Shown here one piece after another: positions 48,650-58,077 of a stretch of 64,000 nucleotides of DNA. The notes under the pieces are model-generated. The model did not search any database and was not told where the DNA came from. It worked only from the letters and a program-made list of their open reading frames with translations. This DNA comes from Paragyromitra xinjiangensis. Lineage: Eukaryota; Ascomycota; Pezizomycetes; Pezizales; Discinaceae. The DNA lies in contig JBCAMK010000012.1 of assembly GCA_038503065.1 (NCBI GenBank), forward strand, positions 124,001 to 188,000. Reading direction: 5' to 3'. The position numbers and the translations under genes are program-made. Positions within the stretch are counted from its first letter, which is position 1; each line of letters begins with the position of its first letter.

Positions 48650-50094
48650 ATGGGTGCCGGTCCCTCGGTAATAATCCCATTTCGATTTCATTCTTCTTAC
48701 TCAAACTCCCTCACTAACAGGTGCAATAGTACGAGCATGAGTTCCGGGAGGCGCAGAATTCGATGGAAGCGATGCGGAAGCATAACGAGTGGGTCATGGG
48801 AGAGAACAGGAGGGTCCAAGCAGAGAGGGAGAGAGCTCAGGAAGAGAATCATAAAAGAGAGATGCAAAGAGTTGAAGAGGAAAGGAAACGGGTTCTAGAG
48901 GCCCAAAGAATCCAAGCGGAGAAAGATAGGATCCAGGCAGAGAAGCATGCAAAAGAATTACGAGAAATGCAAGCAGAAAAGGAAAGGGTACAGAAAGAAA
49001 AGGAGAGGATCCAGAAGGAGAATCACGAAAAAGAGTTGCAAAGGCTGGAAGAAGAAAGGATACGGTTACTGGAAGAAGCTCGCAAGGCACAAGAGGAGAA
49101 GGAGAGGGTTCAGGCAGAAATTCATGCACAAGAGTTGCAAAGGGCGCGGGAAGAGAAGGAACGGTTGGAAGAGGCCCATAGATTGCAAGAGGAGGCCCGA
49201 ATACTCGAAGAAAAGATTAGAAGGGAGGAGGAGAAGAGAAAGATGGAAGCGTTAGCAAAGAAGATTGAGGAGGATGCGAGACAAAGAGTTGAGAAAGAGA
49301 TCTGGCTACGAGAGGAAGCAGAAAGAAACCTAGAGAGAGGGATCCCGGCAGTCAAATATCCTACTGGAGAGGAGTTCGAGGCGACTAGAAAGAGGCTTCA
49401 GTACCGGGAGGGTGACCTGCACTTTGCTATAACCGGCGTATCTGGCGTTGGGAAATCTTCTTTGATCAATGCCTTCCGTGGTTGTTCCAACTCCGGTTCT
49501 GATAAAGACCCAAACATCGCGAAAACTGGGACTAGCGAAACTACCGAAACAATAGGACGATATTGCGATGCTGTTCGGCCATGGCTGATCTGGTATGATG
49601 TGCCTGGTGCCGGTACCCTCAAAGTTCCTAGCTGGCAGTATTTCAACGATCAAGGCCTGTATATCTTCGATATCATCATCATCGTGATCGGTGATCGCTT
49701 TACCAAGATAGATATGGATCTTCTCTTCAATTGCAAGCGTTTCGGAATTCCCGCGTTTGTTGTTCGTTCAAAGGCAAACGCTCACATCTCGAACATTATG
49801 AGCGACGACAGCGACGACAGCGCAGACGAAGACGACGAAGAGACTCGAGAGAAGCGCTTTACGAAGGCTCGCGATAGGTTTGTCACAGACACACGTCGAT
49901 CATTTGAGTCCGTTTTGAAGGATGCCGGCCTTCCTCCACAACATGTTTATATTGTGGCCAAAGATATCCTCCGCGCTCTCGTCAAGGGTTCGAAAACCCC
50001 AAGTTACAAGATCATCGATGAAGTGGAGCTCATGACAGATGTCATTGATGTAGCCAATGCGAGGCATAATCAGGACCCGCCCCAGTATTCTTGA
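48650..50094 (+). CDS. IRG-like GTPase with myristoylation motif and coiled coil
   Basis: Two exons, 48650-48667 and 48730-50094, give 460 aa. The intron ends at TAG (48729); the AG nine bases earlier would put a stop in frame. The N-terminus MGAGPSY has Gly2 and Ser6, an N-myristoylation signal like that of animal IRG proteins. Residues about 20-215 are a Glu/Arg/Lys/Gln heptad-rich coiled coil. The G domain has G1 GVSGVGKSS at 242-250, G3 DVPGAGT near 296-302, YIFDIIIIVIGDRFTKID, and a VRSKAN box at 351-356 where IRG proteins have VRTKVD. This closely follows the p47 immunity-related GTPase layout. It should bind membranes through its lipid and oligomerise through the coil. A role in defence or organelle remodelling is inference. 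The Asn in place of Asp at the guanine-specificity position is unusual. Confidence 0.82.
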
Positions 50095-52128
50095 TTTTTT
50101 CAACTTCTATGCAACTGTCCTTGATTTGTCTTGTTTTTTGTTTCGACTATTTCTATCTCTCTCTTCAGTCTTTCTAGCTCTATCTTTTCAGTTTTGGTTG
50201 TTATTTCTGTCGTTTCAGTTTGTTATTTTTATCTTACAGACTAAGGGTTCTCGATCTCGTCAACTATTTCCTTTAGTTTTATCTCACTGTTACGTACCCT
50301 AAGTTGGTTATTACGGTTATATATCTTTATCTTCCACTCTTTTCATGTTGGCAGAGCTAGCTCCTACTTGTAGCGAGTGGGTCTTTCGTTTTCTCCGGGC
50401 CTGTGCTCCCGAAATCAGATAAAAGTCATGGATCTATAGCTTAAATATCGATAAATTTTGCAGCTACGGCATCACGGTGATATGCAGTGTCGAGTCGGCT
50501 GAAACCAGAATTTACCGACGGCGGCGCGCGGGTCGAATCTCAGATCCTTATACTGCTAGAATTAGAGTGGGTACGTAGCTGAAGTTGATTAGCAGCAGGC
50601 TGTTGATTACCTGGATCTGTAACGGGAACTCCCGATAACCACCGCACCATTATTTTCTTGATTTTGTCTATTAAGCTCGGGCTAAAGCGTTTCTGGTTTT
50701 CTCGTCTTTATCTAGAATAACGAGATCTTGCTTGTTAATGGGATTGAGGATAGATCACTTGGTGATGGAGATGGATTGTGGGCTTCCGACCTTCTGCATT
50801 TCTAGCTGGCCCCCGGTGGTTCTGGTAGGACCATCCATGGATAAGGCAAAAACATTCTATCTCGTTGAGTCTCATTGGTATCCATCAAACAAACTGAGGG
50901 GGAAAATGAAGTACAAGCGGGCCAAGAGAAGAATAAGTGCTGATGCGTGAGGATACAAGGAGTTTTACTCTGCAGAGATGGAGTCAACTGGTCACTGGCA
51001 CATCTAGCCTCAAATCAGTCATTTGTGGTTATAACTCGGCAAGAGTTTGGTTCCGGGAATCGTTTCTGCCAGGGTTGTGCAGCACGGGGATATGGAATGG
51101 CTGTTATTAGCAGGGGTCAGGACTTAGCGTGCGGGATTGCCAAGTCCATCTCTTATTGGTTTATTTCGACGACATCTTCATTGGTAATTCGTGGTGCTGC
51201 AGTAAAAACAGCCACGAGGTGTTAATAGAATGAGATCGGGCGTAGCAACTTTCTTAAACAAACCTTCTGGGCGGTCATCTTTTCTCACTCGATTCTGGGC
51301 AAGTGCTCTACTGCTGTGCCGCTAAACCTGTGTTTCTCGGTGCTAAGGTGCTTCTCGGGAGAGGCACAGCTAGGTAATATTGGGAAGGCGTGCTGACGGC
51401 CACCCTTGACCAATTTCCTTCAACGGCATTTTCGGCGGGTGGTTCATGAGTGTTACGGTGAGGAGAACAGCCGCGAAGCTGTCAATAGAACGACACTATG
51501 CTCTTATTATGTAGTTCCCTTTGCCAGGCGCAGCACCTTTCTCAAATGAGCCTCCATGAATCATGGTTGAGAAACCAGATTCTGATCGCTTTTGTTTTGT
51601 GGATTGTCGCCTGCGGCGAGGTATGGTTTCTCTCAGCGGTGAAAAGCGTGGGAAAGTGCATGATTCTGCAGCTGAGAATCGTTACAACCTACCATTATAC
51701 ATGTCGGTATGTCCTTAAAGACGTAATTAAAAGTGTATTTTACAGAACTTGCACGATAGATTAGTCTCGTGCCCACGTTGCAGTCGCCCAGATTCTTTCA
51801 ATATTTGGTGTTAAATCTGGATTCTCCCTGCACCGCGTCAACCACCCAAAATAAATAGCGATTTTCCCAAAAAGGTCTGTAATCGAGATTAACGATAGAT
51901 AAGGATAATTCGTGTCGTAATTTAGTTTTTTAGGTACGAAATCTATACCTATTTGCATCACCTTGCATGTAGTCCCCAGGTTTAAATTTAAACGCCCGAT
52001 AATAATTCATGGTAAGCTGAACTATCAGCAAAATTTCAATCTACCCTTAACGGTTAATATCTAGTTTAATCTACCCCATAAAACTCTATCTCTTTTCAAC
52101 ATTTCAACATAATTCATCACTTCTCATC

Positions 52129-52269
52129 ATGGCTGCAATCTGTGAAAACCAGCAGTTCCTTTCCAATGAGATCTTGTATCTAGGGGTGTCTCCTAACAGC
52201 AGCAAAGCAGAAAAGAGAGACAGCCCTGCTGTTGCGCTCAAGCAGAGGAGGTTAAGCCTGAAGGCCTAG
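52129..52269 (+). CDS. Possible small ORF upstream of the Ubl gene
   Basis: A 46-aa frame starts at an ATG in good context after a CA-rich leader (TTCTCATCATGG) and ends at TAG. It has no recognisable motif. It may be a short gene, an upstream ORF, or a first exon of something longer. It lies 240 bp upstream of the tandem Ubl gene. Confidence 0.25.
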   Translation: MAAICENQQFLSNEILYLGVSPNSSKAEKRDSPAVALKQRRLSLKA

Positions 52270-52381
52270 GGTGGGTTGGAGCAGATCTTAATCGTCAAGG
52301 GTTGATTGAACTTTTGCTCCTTAACTATACTACTGCCGTGTGATGAGTGTTATGGCTGTATGAATAGTGAGTCCCTAGTTG

Positions 52382-52405
52382 GTGCACGTGCACAAATTTA
52401 TACCC
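52382..52405. promoter_or_regulatory. CACGTG palindrome with TATA-like sequence
   Basis: The 12-bp perfect palindrome GTGCACGTGCAC (52382-52393) contains an E-box core CACGTG and is followed at once by AAATTTATACC. It sits about 115 bp before the start of the Ubl gene, a plausible core-promoter position. Function is inferred from position only. Confidence 0.35.
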
Positions 52406-52507
52406 CATAGATCGAGCGGCGGTATTACATGTATTCACGTTCTCCCAGAAGATACTGGCGACATCACTTTCTATCCAATTCTTTGGAATTCCTCTGACTT
52501 TCATCTC

Positions 52508-53150
52508 ATGGCTGCCGCCCGTTTATCTATCGCTAGTATAATATCTGCGTCTGCACTAGAATCGATAGTATTAAAAATCGTGACTTGTCCGTGATCCAAA
52601 AACCCCTCATTCATCTTCAAATACCGAGTCTCCGTCATCAACGCTGACCGCTATCACAGTGAGCCAAAAGACGATTTCCATCATTGTCCACCGTGAGCAA
52701 ACCATCTCCGATCTCAAAGAATACGTCGCGGACAAAGAAAACATTGTTTCAAGCCACTACAAACTATTTCTCGGGGGAAGAGAATTACACCCCGAGCAGA
52801 AAGTTAGCTACTACGGAATCGAGGGCGGCTGGATTCTACACATGATTCCTGTTACAGCAAATCTAACCGCTATAAGGCCTCCTGGGGAGGCATTAACGTT
52901 ATGGATCAGTATAGCCGGACCTGAAAAGAGGTATAAAACGTTAGTTCACCTGAGTTATGATACGCTTGGCTCTGTAAGGAAACGTTTGGAGCTTCATTAT
53001 GCGGCAATGAGCAATTGCGTGATTAGTAGAAAGAAGGGCTGGATTGCATTAGATGAGAGGAGAACGCTGTGCGAACTCCAAATCTGGCATGGGTCATCCT
53101 TATGTTATCGACCTCGTGAAAGAGCGGACCTGTTGGTGGCTAGAGTTTGA
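52508..53150 (+). CDS. Tandem ubiquitin-like domain protein
   Basis: Two exons, 52508-52586 and 52660-53150, joined by a 73-nt intron (GTCCGT..CTGAC..CACAG), give 189 aa. The splice creates VLKIVTLSQKTISIIV, which aligns without gaps with the first beta-hairpin of ubiquitin (FVKTLTGKTITLEV). The helix (SDLKEYVADKENI), the LFLGGRELHPEQKV strand-turn and YGIEGGWILHMIP follow at ubiquitin spacing, covering about residues 19-92. A second, more diverged Ubl follows (LTLWISIAG, TLGSVRKRLELHY, WIALDERRTLCELQI, to about 180). Neither domain ends in Gly-Gly, so it is not a conjugated modifier but probably an adaptor. The N-terminal 15 residues are Ala/Ser-rich. I know no characterised protein with exactly this plan. 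Confidence 0.72.
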
Positions 53151-53381
53151 GTTTTTGTGTTTCATGTGTGTTATGTCTTGAGTGGAGTTGGGGGCTGGAC
53201 GTTATGTTGGGGCTACGGCTGTTCTGCCGCCTCTTCCTTTTTATTTTGGGATGAATAGAAGTATTTGGAGTCTCTAGTTTTATAGGGACATCTCATAGAA
53301 GGGGGCTTAAACATGCACTCCCTAACCTTTGATAGATACAATCTATCACGAATAGAGATCGAATCGATGCGATACGTATAT

Positions 53382-54373
53382 TGTCCATGATCAAAAGTCT
53401 GCGTGTTTTTGAGTTAGCAACCGAATGGACCTCTAAATTGAAAGTCCACCAATTCTAGATGGAAAAAATAGAAAAAAATAGCAAAAAAATCACCATTCTT
53501 AGTTCATTCCAGTCACCCTCTTGAAATTATTAAAAGCCCTTCTCAGATGACACAGATAGGAGGAATATGTAGTTAAAAGTTCAGATTTAGGTGTGTAGTT
53601 GCAACCGAGCTCCACGAGCTCCAGCTCTTGCGGTCTGTGCGTAGGCCTCCCCAAGGTCTTCCCACAGCCTTCTATGGCTCTAGGAAAGGCTAATCACATT
53701 TAGGAGGTATGAGTTTAGATTGATAAGCTAAGAAGTATTTTGTGGATTTTTTACGATTTTCCTCTCTAGAATTGGTGGACTTTCAATTTGGGGTTCCATT
53801 GGAAGACATCCCGTCAATATCTTGAAGGCTTCAGATGTAGTTTGAAAGCCCCTAGACCAAATCTGTAAAGATTAGCTAGCTTTCAGACAAGCGATCTGTG
53901 GACCCCCCTCTGTAAATTTCTAACTACTCAGAAACCTAGACCTTAAACAATAGCACTTTGCAACTTGTCTCGAGCCAAACCCAATTAGGCTTAGTGTGTT
54001 TCTTGTGTTCACATCACCAAGCCATTGGGCCCCAGAGGCTGGTTCGAGACAACTTTGCAACAATACATAAAAAGTCTCCAGAAAATTACAATTTATAGTT
54101 TAGTAAATATTCTCACAAAAATATTTTGCAGGTTTTATTGCCTACTATTTTTGGTTGTTTAAGGCTGTAACAGTGTACCAGATTTCGGTGTGGGCATGGT
54201 TGCCACACTTATCTGCACTCTTGCCTCCTAGATATCTGGCTGCAACAATCAGTGACGGGTTAGAAACTTGCTCATAGATTTCTGGAGGTCTAGGTCTGAA
54301 GCCTCCAAAATATCGACGGGATGTCTTCCATTCGGTTGCTAACTCAAAACACGCAGACTTTTGATCATGGACA
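53382..54373. mobile_element. Palindromic element of about 1 kb, split by a MITE
   Basis: The outer left arm starts TGTCCATGATCAAAAGTCTG at 53382 and runs to about 53428, then resumes at 53801 with GGAAGACATCCCGTCAATAT. The right arm (about 54290-54373) is the reverse complement of these two pieces joined without a gap, so the left arm was interrupted after the palindrome formed. Between the arms is a further imperfect inverted pair around TTGTCTCGAGCCA at 53952-54062. The right arm overlaps a minus-strand frame at 54145-54399 of 84 codons that lacks known domains. Confidence 0.8.
53429..53800. mobile_element. Nested MITE of about 370 bp
   Basis: The inner ends are inverted repeats: AAATTGAAAGTCCACCAATT at 53435 onward and its perfect reverse complement ending at 53789, 25 bp without mismatch. 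Weaker similarity extends on both sides, including A-rich and T-rich runs. It has no coding frame. It interrupts the left arm of the outer palindrome at the GG of ATGGAAGAC, so it is the younger insertion. Confidence 0.82.
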
Positions 54374-54986
54374 GTATCTTGGCAGGCAACCCTTAGCAAC
54401 CAAGATCTGTATTGTATAAACCACTAAATTCCTAGCCGCACCCCGTGATCAAATGGTACCTCGTCAACACAATATAAAGAGTTTTCTTCCTATGCGGGCT
54501 CACATGTTTTCCTTTTGCCCTATTCCATATCTTTAAATCACTTTAATCCTAAGCCATCCCCAATTCTTGTGAGCAGTAAAATAACCATGTATGATTATTT
54601 TAGACTCGCGATCGAGTAATATTTTAGTATTTTACTTTCGGATGTATGGAAACCCGAAGTCATTTGTGAGGCACTGTATGTTTGACTCGGCAGTAGATAT
54701 TTACTTTGCTTCAAGGGAAAAAAGATCTACAGATGTAGTGAACGTCTTCTACGTTTAAGCCATCAGTTTGTCTTTGGCTGAATTTAGAGGGTCTGTGCGG
54801 TAGAGGATATACTACTCGTGATACAATTGGGTATTCAATGATACAGGGATTCTAATGAATGGGATGTCCTATTGGGTGAGCAAGACTCAAGGCGGTGATA
54901 TATAGCACCGCCACTTCGTTGATCAAGCCATTTATGGGTTTTCGAACCGTTGATGCTGTTTCTCACCGTATTCGCCTCATATCTTG

Positions 54987-55030
54987 ATTGGTTCGAATCT
55001 TTGTAATATATCACAAGGATTCGAACCAAT
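54987..55030. repeat. Fold-back with 18-bp arms
   Basis: ATTGGTTCGAATCTTTGT (54987-55004) and ACAAGGATTCGAACCAAT (55013-55030) are reverse complements with one mismatch. The GGTTCGAATC core resembles a tRNA T-arm, but no other tRNA arm is present. Confidence 0.8.
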
Positions 55031-55342
55031 ATATTGAATAACCGATTGTATCACTAGTAGACATGAGTGATATTCGGTACGTATGCGGGCGGTCATGTGT
55101 ATTGCGAGTGTTGCCTCCAGCTGAACTTAAACAATTTTGCGATGATCTTACCATTACGAAGAAGTGAGACTTATACGAGACCTGTTCTGCAGTGAGCATG
55201 ACATTCTGACTACCATGACGCATTTATTTAAATAGCATTTCGCTTAGTCACCTTGGGTTATCACATCCATCAGATCCACACGACATTCTCCGCTGGTAGT
55301 TATATATGTAGTTATGTGAACATTTATTTGATTATTGTATAG

Positions 55343-55553
55343 GTCTCCGAACTTCGCCATCTACAACACAGCGTGAGACCGTACTGAAATCCATCAAGCT
55401 ACCGAGGAATATCATATCATCCGAGGGAAAAATCCCCCAGATTAACTAGCGAAGCTGGAGGCCCTATGGATCAAGAAGTCAGCACCGATTGGTGAGAATG
55501 GATGATCCCGAAAAAAGTCATGTACTGATCCAACTTGGGAGAACTGATTATCT
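55343..55553. repeat. Diverged duplicate, copy A
   Basis: This segment resembles 56568-56733: both contain CGTGAGACC, then AAGCTACCGAGGA, and later GATCCCGAAAA-AGTCA-GTACT followed by CT-GGGAGAAC. In one frame both encode DPEKS-x-VL-x-x-LGRT. Copy A has lost the continuous upstream frame. The two copies flank the small secreted-protein gene. Confidence 0.65.
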
Positions 55554-55711
55554 GTCTCACAGTCTTTTCCAACCCGTTTCTTCAGCACAAACGGAGCCAA
55601 CTCCTCCAATTAAGAAAGAGAAAGACACGGAGACGGCAGAGAGTTCTCACCTCTCTGCACAGAGATCAATTCGCGCAAGACCGAGGATGGGGTTATAAGC
55701 TTCATTTCCTT

Positions 55712-55719
55712 TATAAATA
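55712..55719 (+). promoter_or_regulatory. TATA box of the secreted-protein gene
   Basis: TATAAATA lies 108 bases upstream of the ATG at 55827 and is followed by a CA-rich leader (CATTCACATTCACAAAG). This is a textbook core promoter for a highly expressed fungal secreted protein. Confidence 0.6.
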
Positions 55720-55826
55720 CTGCTGCTTTCCCACGCTTCTAGAGTATCATCCATCGCAACTACATTCACATTCACAAAGTCAAATCATTCAATAAAAACA
55801 CTTCCTTAGCCGACCTTCATATCGCA

Positions 55827-56233
55827 ATGCAGTTCAAGACTATTTTCGCTTCCCTTATCGCCGCTGCGGCCCTCGCCCACGCTCAATACGTACGTCTACA
55901 AAGTTTGTCCTTGGGTATAACCATATGAACGTGACTAACCCATAGTGTACAGCTAAACTCCGACCAAACCGAGTGTGTTGACGCGCTTGAGGTCTTTAGA
56001 GATACCGGTAGAACGAGCGATGTCCTAATAGATGGGTCTACTGGCAAGGTCACCCGCTGCTTCGGGTGCTAGTAAGTGTTGCCGGCTAGTTCTCTTGAGA
56101 TATATCTAGTATGGTGAAGTTAACACATACCTATCTTAGCCTCGGTAACATGGGAAGTTGCAGTAACACCGAGTTGAAGCTTAAGGATTGTGTGGACCCA
56201 TATTTCTGGACATGCATTGAGAATCAAGAATGA
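55827..56233 (+). CDS. Small secreted cysteine-rich protein, 91 aa
   Basis: Three exons, 55827-55889, 55953-56071 and 56140-56233, with introns of 63 and 68 nt (GACTAAC branch site in the first). The first intron must use the second AG (55952), because the earlier CATAG would give a stop soon after. Residues 1-19 are a clear signal peptide (Ala-rich core, cleavage AHA-QY). The mature part of about 72 residues has six cysteines (EC, RCFGC, SC, DC, TC), is mildly acidic and has no membrane helix. It ends at CIENQE. Size, cysteine content and the repeat-rich surroundings are those of an effector-like secreted protein; the family is unknown to me. Without splicing, a stop directly after FGC would truncate it, which supports the second intron. 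Confidence 0.78.
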
Positions 56234-58077
56234 GCCGTCAGAGCTGGGGTAGAGGGTAGAGGGGTGGCCTTGGGAGATGTAGCATTAGTTTCAAATGATG
56301 TCGTTAAGCATTGAGAATAACTATTTATGGAGTGTTATAGCTGCGTGTATTCTTCCACTGTGCAAAAATCCCAGGTAGATTACATAGACGCACTCCGTGA
56401 ACTGAACCTATAGTAGACGGCTTCCAAACATGTTAGAACTGCCGAAAAACATAGCCAGATGATTGTTCATCGTTAATGTCTAACACAATCCACAAACCGA
56501 AACATAACCTTAGTAGGTGCTAGCAATTTCCCAGGACCTTGACTAGCACGGTGCAGATCTACTCTAGGTCTCAATATCTAGCTCAACGTGAGACCATGCT
56601 AATCTCCCGCCAAGCTACCGAGGATTATACGGAAGTCGGTGATTTTATGAACTCGGAATCGATACCGATCAACGAGGATGAAGATCCCGAAAAGAGTCAA
56701 GTACTAGTCCGGCTCGGGAGAACCGGATATTTTGGCGCAACTCACTAATTCTTGAGGATAAAGACTTCGTTTCTCTTTTCTAGCCTAACTCAGAAGATTA
56801 TTGCAATCTGTGGAGAACCATATTGAGCAGATTCTTTCTCGGAATAGACTTAAATCTCAAGTAGATAACATAGACTACGCCCGTGGCCGTAGATACTTTA
56901 TTCTCTTGAGTAGGTGTTCAGATTTTAGGGCTGAAACCCATTTACAGGAAATGTGGTTAGGGTGGTCAGAGCTGTGTATCGGGTGCACAAAAGTGATGCA
57001 CAACCCACGCGCAACGAAGTTTCGAATAGCTCATAGAGATGCGGTAAGCATTAAGAATGACTAAGTAACATGCCTGGACTGAATTATTAGTATCCGGATA
57101 AGGGAGTAAAATGTAGACCCGTAACTTTGTCTGAGCAGTATGTGACGTTAGGTGCATCACGAACCAAATTGTGTGTCGCTTTTGTGCATTTCATGTGCGG
57201 TCAGTGCACTGCCATAATTATATCTCATATCTCAAAAATTACCTAGTAGTGGTCCAAGACGATAGCGTGTAAAATAGTGGGAAGCATGGGAGATCACTCG
57301 TCTGCTGCGTTGGCTTGGCGGAGATAGCTCATCTGTTGTCAACTGATAACAACATCGCACATCATTAATCACGACACTTAACACGGTTTCAAGTCAGTAA
57401 CAGATGACGCAGTACTCTCCGAGACTCAAGATCTGGAGAGCAACGCTTTCAATAACGTCAGGCTTCGAGTGGGGTGACGATCTCCAGATGCCCAACGAGC
57501 ATCAGTTGCGATTGAGACGTCATCCACGGTCTCTATACTACACATAGCGGGTTTCCCTCAGAACGCGCGTTCCAAATGAACGGTAATGGGTTCGTTCCTT
57601 GCTTGCACAACAGACGTTGAGATCAATCAACCTGCGGTTGGCACCGATGACGCTAAGATGCATTATCTTATCTCGGGTATCACGATCGATCTCCGGAGCC
57701 AAGCTTACCAAGCACGGTATAGTCTTGGCGCTCGGGAAGCGGAAGTAACGAGTTTAATGAAAAGAGAGTTCTTTTTAGTCCTTCTAATCCAGAGACATCA
57801 CGGAGGGAGTTGGAGTCTGTCCTGTATGGCTCTACAGCATCACCAACTCTTATAGCTGTGGTGGGTACGTACATAGGTATCATTTACTTCCTCTATTTGC
57901 TATGCGCCTCGTGGCTTACACATACATGCTCGTGCAGATATCCACGCACTCTCCCACCAGCCAGGAACAAAACCCCTCGCTGCAGCTTAAGCAGCGCTTC
58001 CTGCCTGGCAAAGTCACCTACTACAGTACATGTCGCTGCTGCGACAACTTCCACCTCCACCATCTCCGTAGTCCATC
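56234..58077. other. Intergenic with duplicated segment
   Basis: This holds copy B of the duplication and, further on, the leader of the NIPA gene. A second short match links 56363-56395 with 56848-56880 (AAATC-CA-GTAGAT-ACATAGAC), suggesting a larger, decayed duplication. No convincing gene otherwise. Confidence 0.45.
56568..56733. repeat. Diverged duplicate, copy B
   Basis: Partner of 55343-55553. Here the reading frame is intact: from an ATG at 56596 it codes 50 residues, MLISRQATEDYTEVGDFMNS then DEDPEKSQVLVRLGRTGYF, ending at 56748. Conservation of the DPEKS-x-VL-x-x-LGRT peptide between copies hints that the sequence was once coding. Confidence 0.6.

Larger units (their letters stand above)
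50095..52507. other. Intergenic with one small ORF
   Basis: The DNA after the GTPase stop is T-rich for about 200 bases, as expected for a 3' end. No gene recognised apart from a possible 46-aa frame at 52129-52269. A perfect GTTTAAATTTAAAC palindrome lies at 51980-51993 and GTGCACGTGCAC at 52382-52393. Confidence 0.45.
53151..55826. other. Repeat-rich intergenic region
   Basis: About 2.7 kb without a supported gene. It holds a nested palindromic element (53382-54373), a smaller fold-back (54987-55030), a duplicated segment (55343-55553) and the promoter of the secreted-protein gene. Confidence 0.55.

Noticed and set aside
49122..49653. Several minus-strand frames opposite the GTPase gene
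   Set aside because: They are antisense shadows of the Glu/Arg-rich coiled coil and the G domain.
54985..55032. GGTTCGAATC, resembling a tRNA T-arm
   Set aside because: It is part of a palindrome; no acceptor stem, D-arm or anticodon arm can be formed around it.
57586..57855. An 89-codon plus-strand frame upstream of the NIPA gene
   Set aside because: No family features; it lies in the probable promoter and leader of the NIPA gene.
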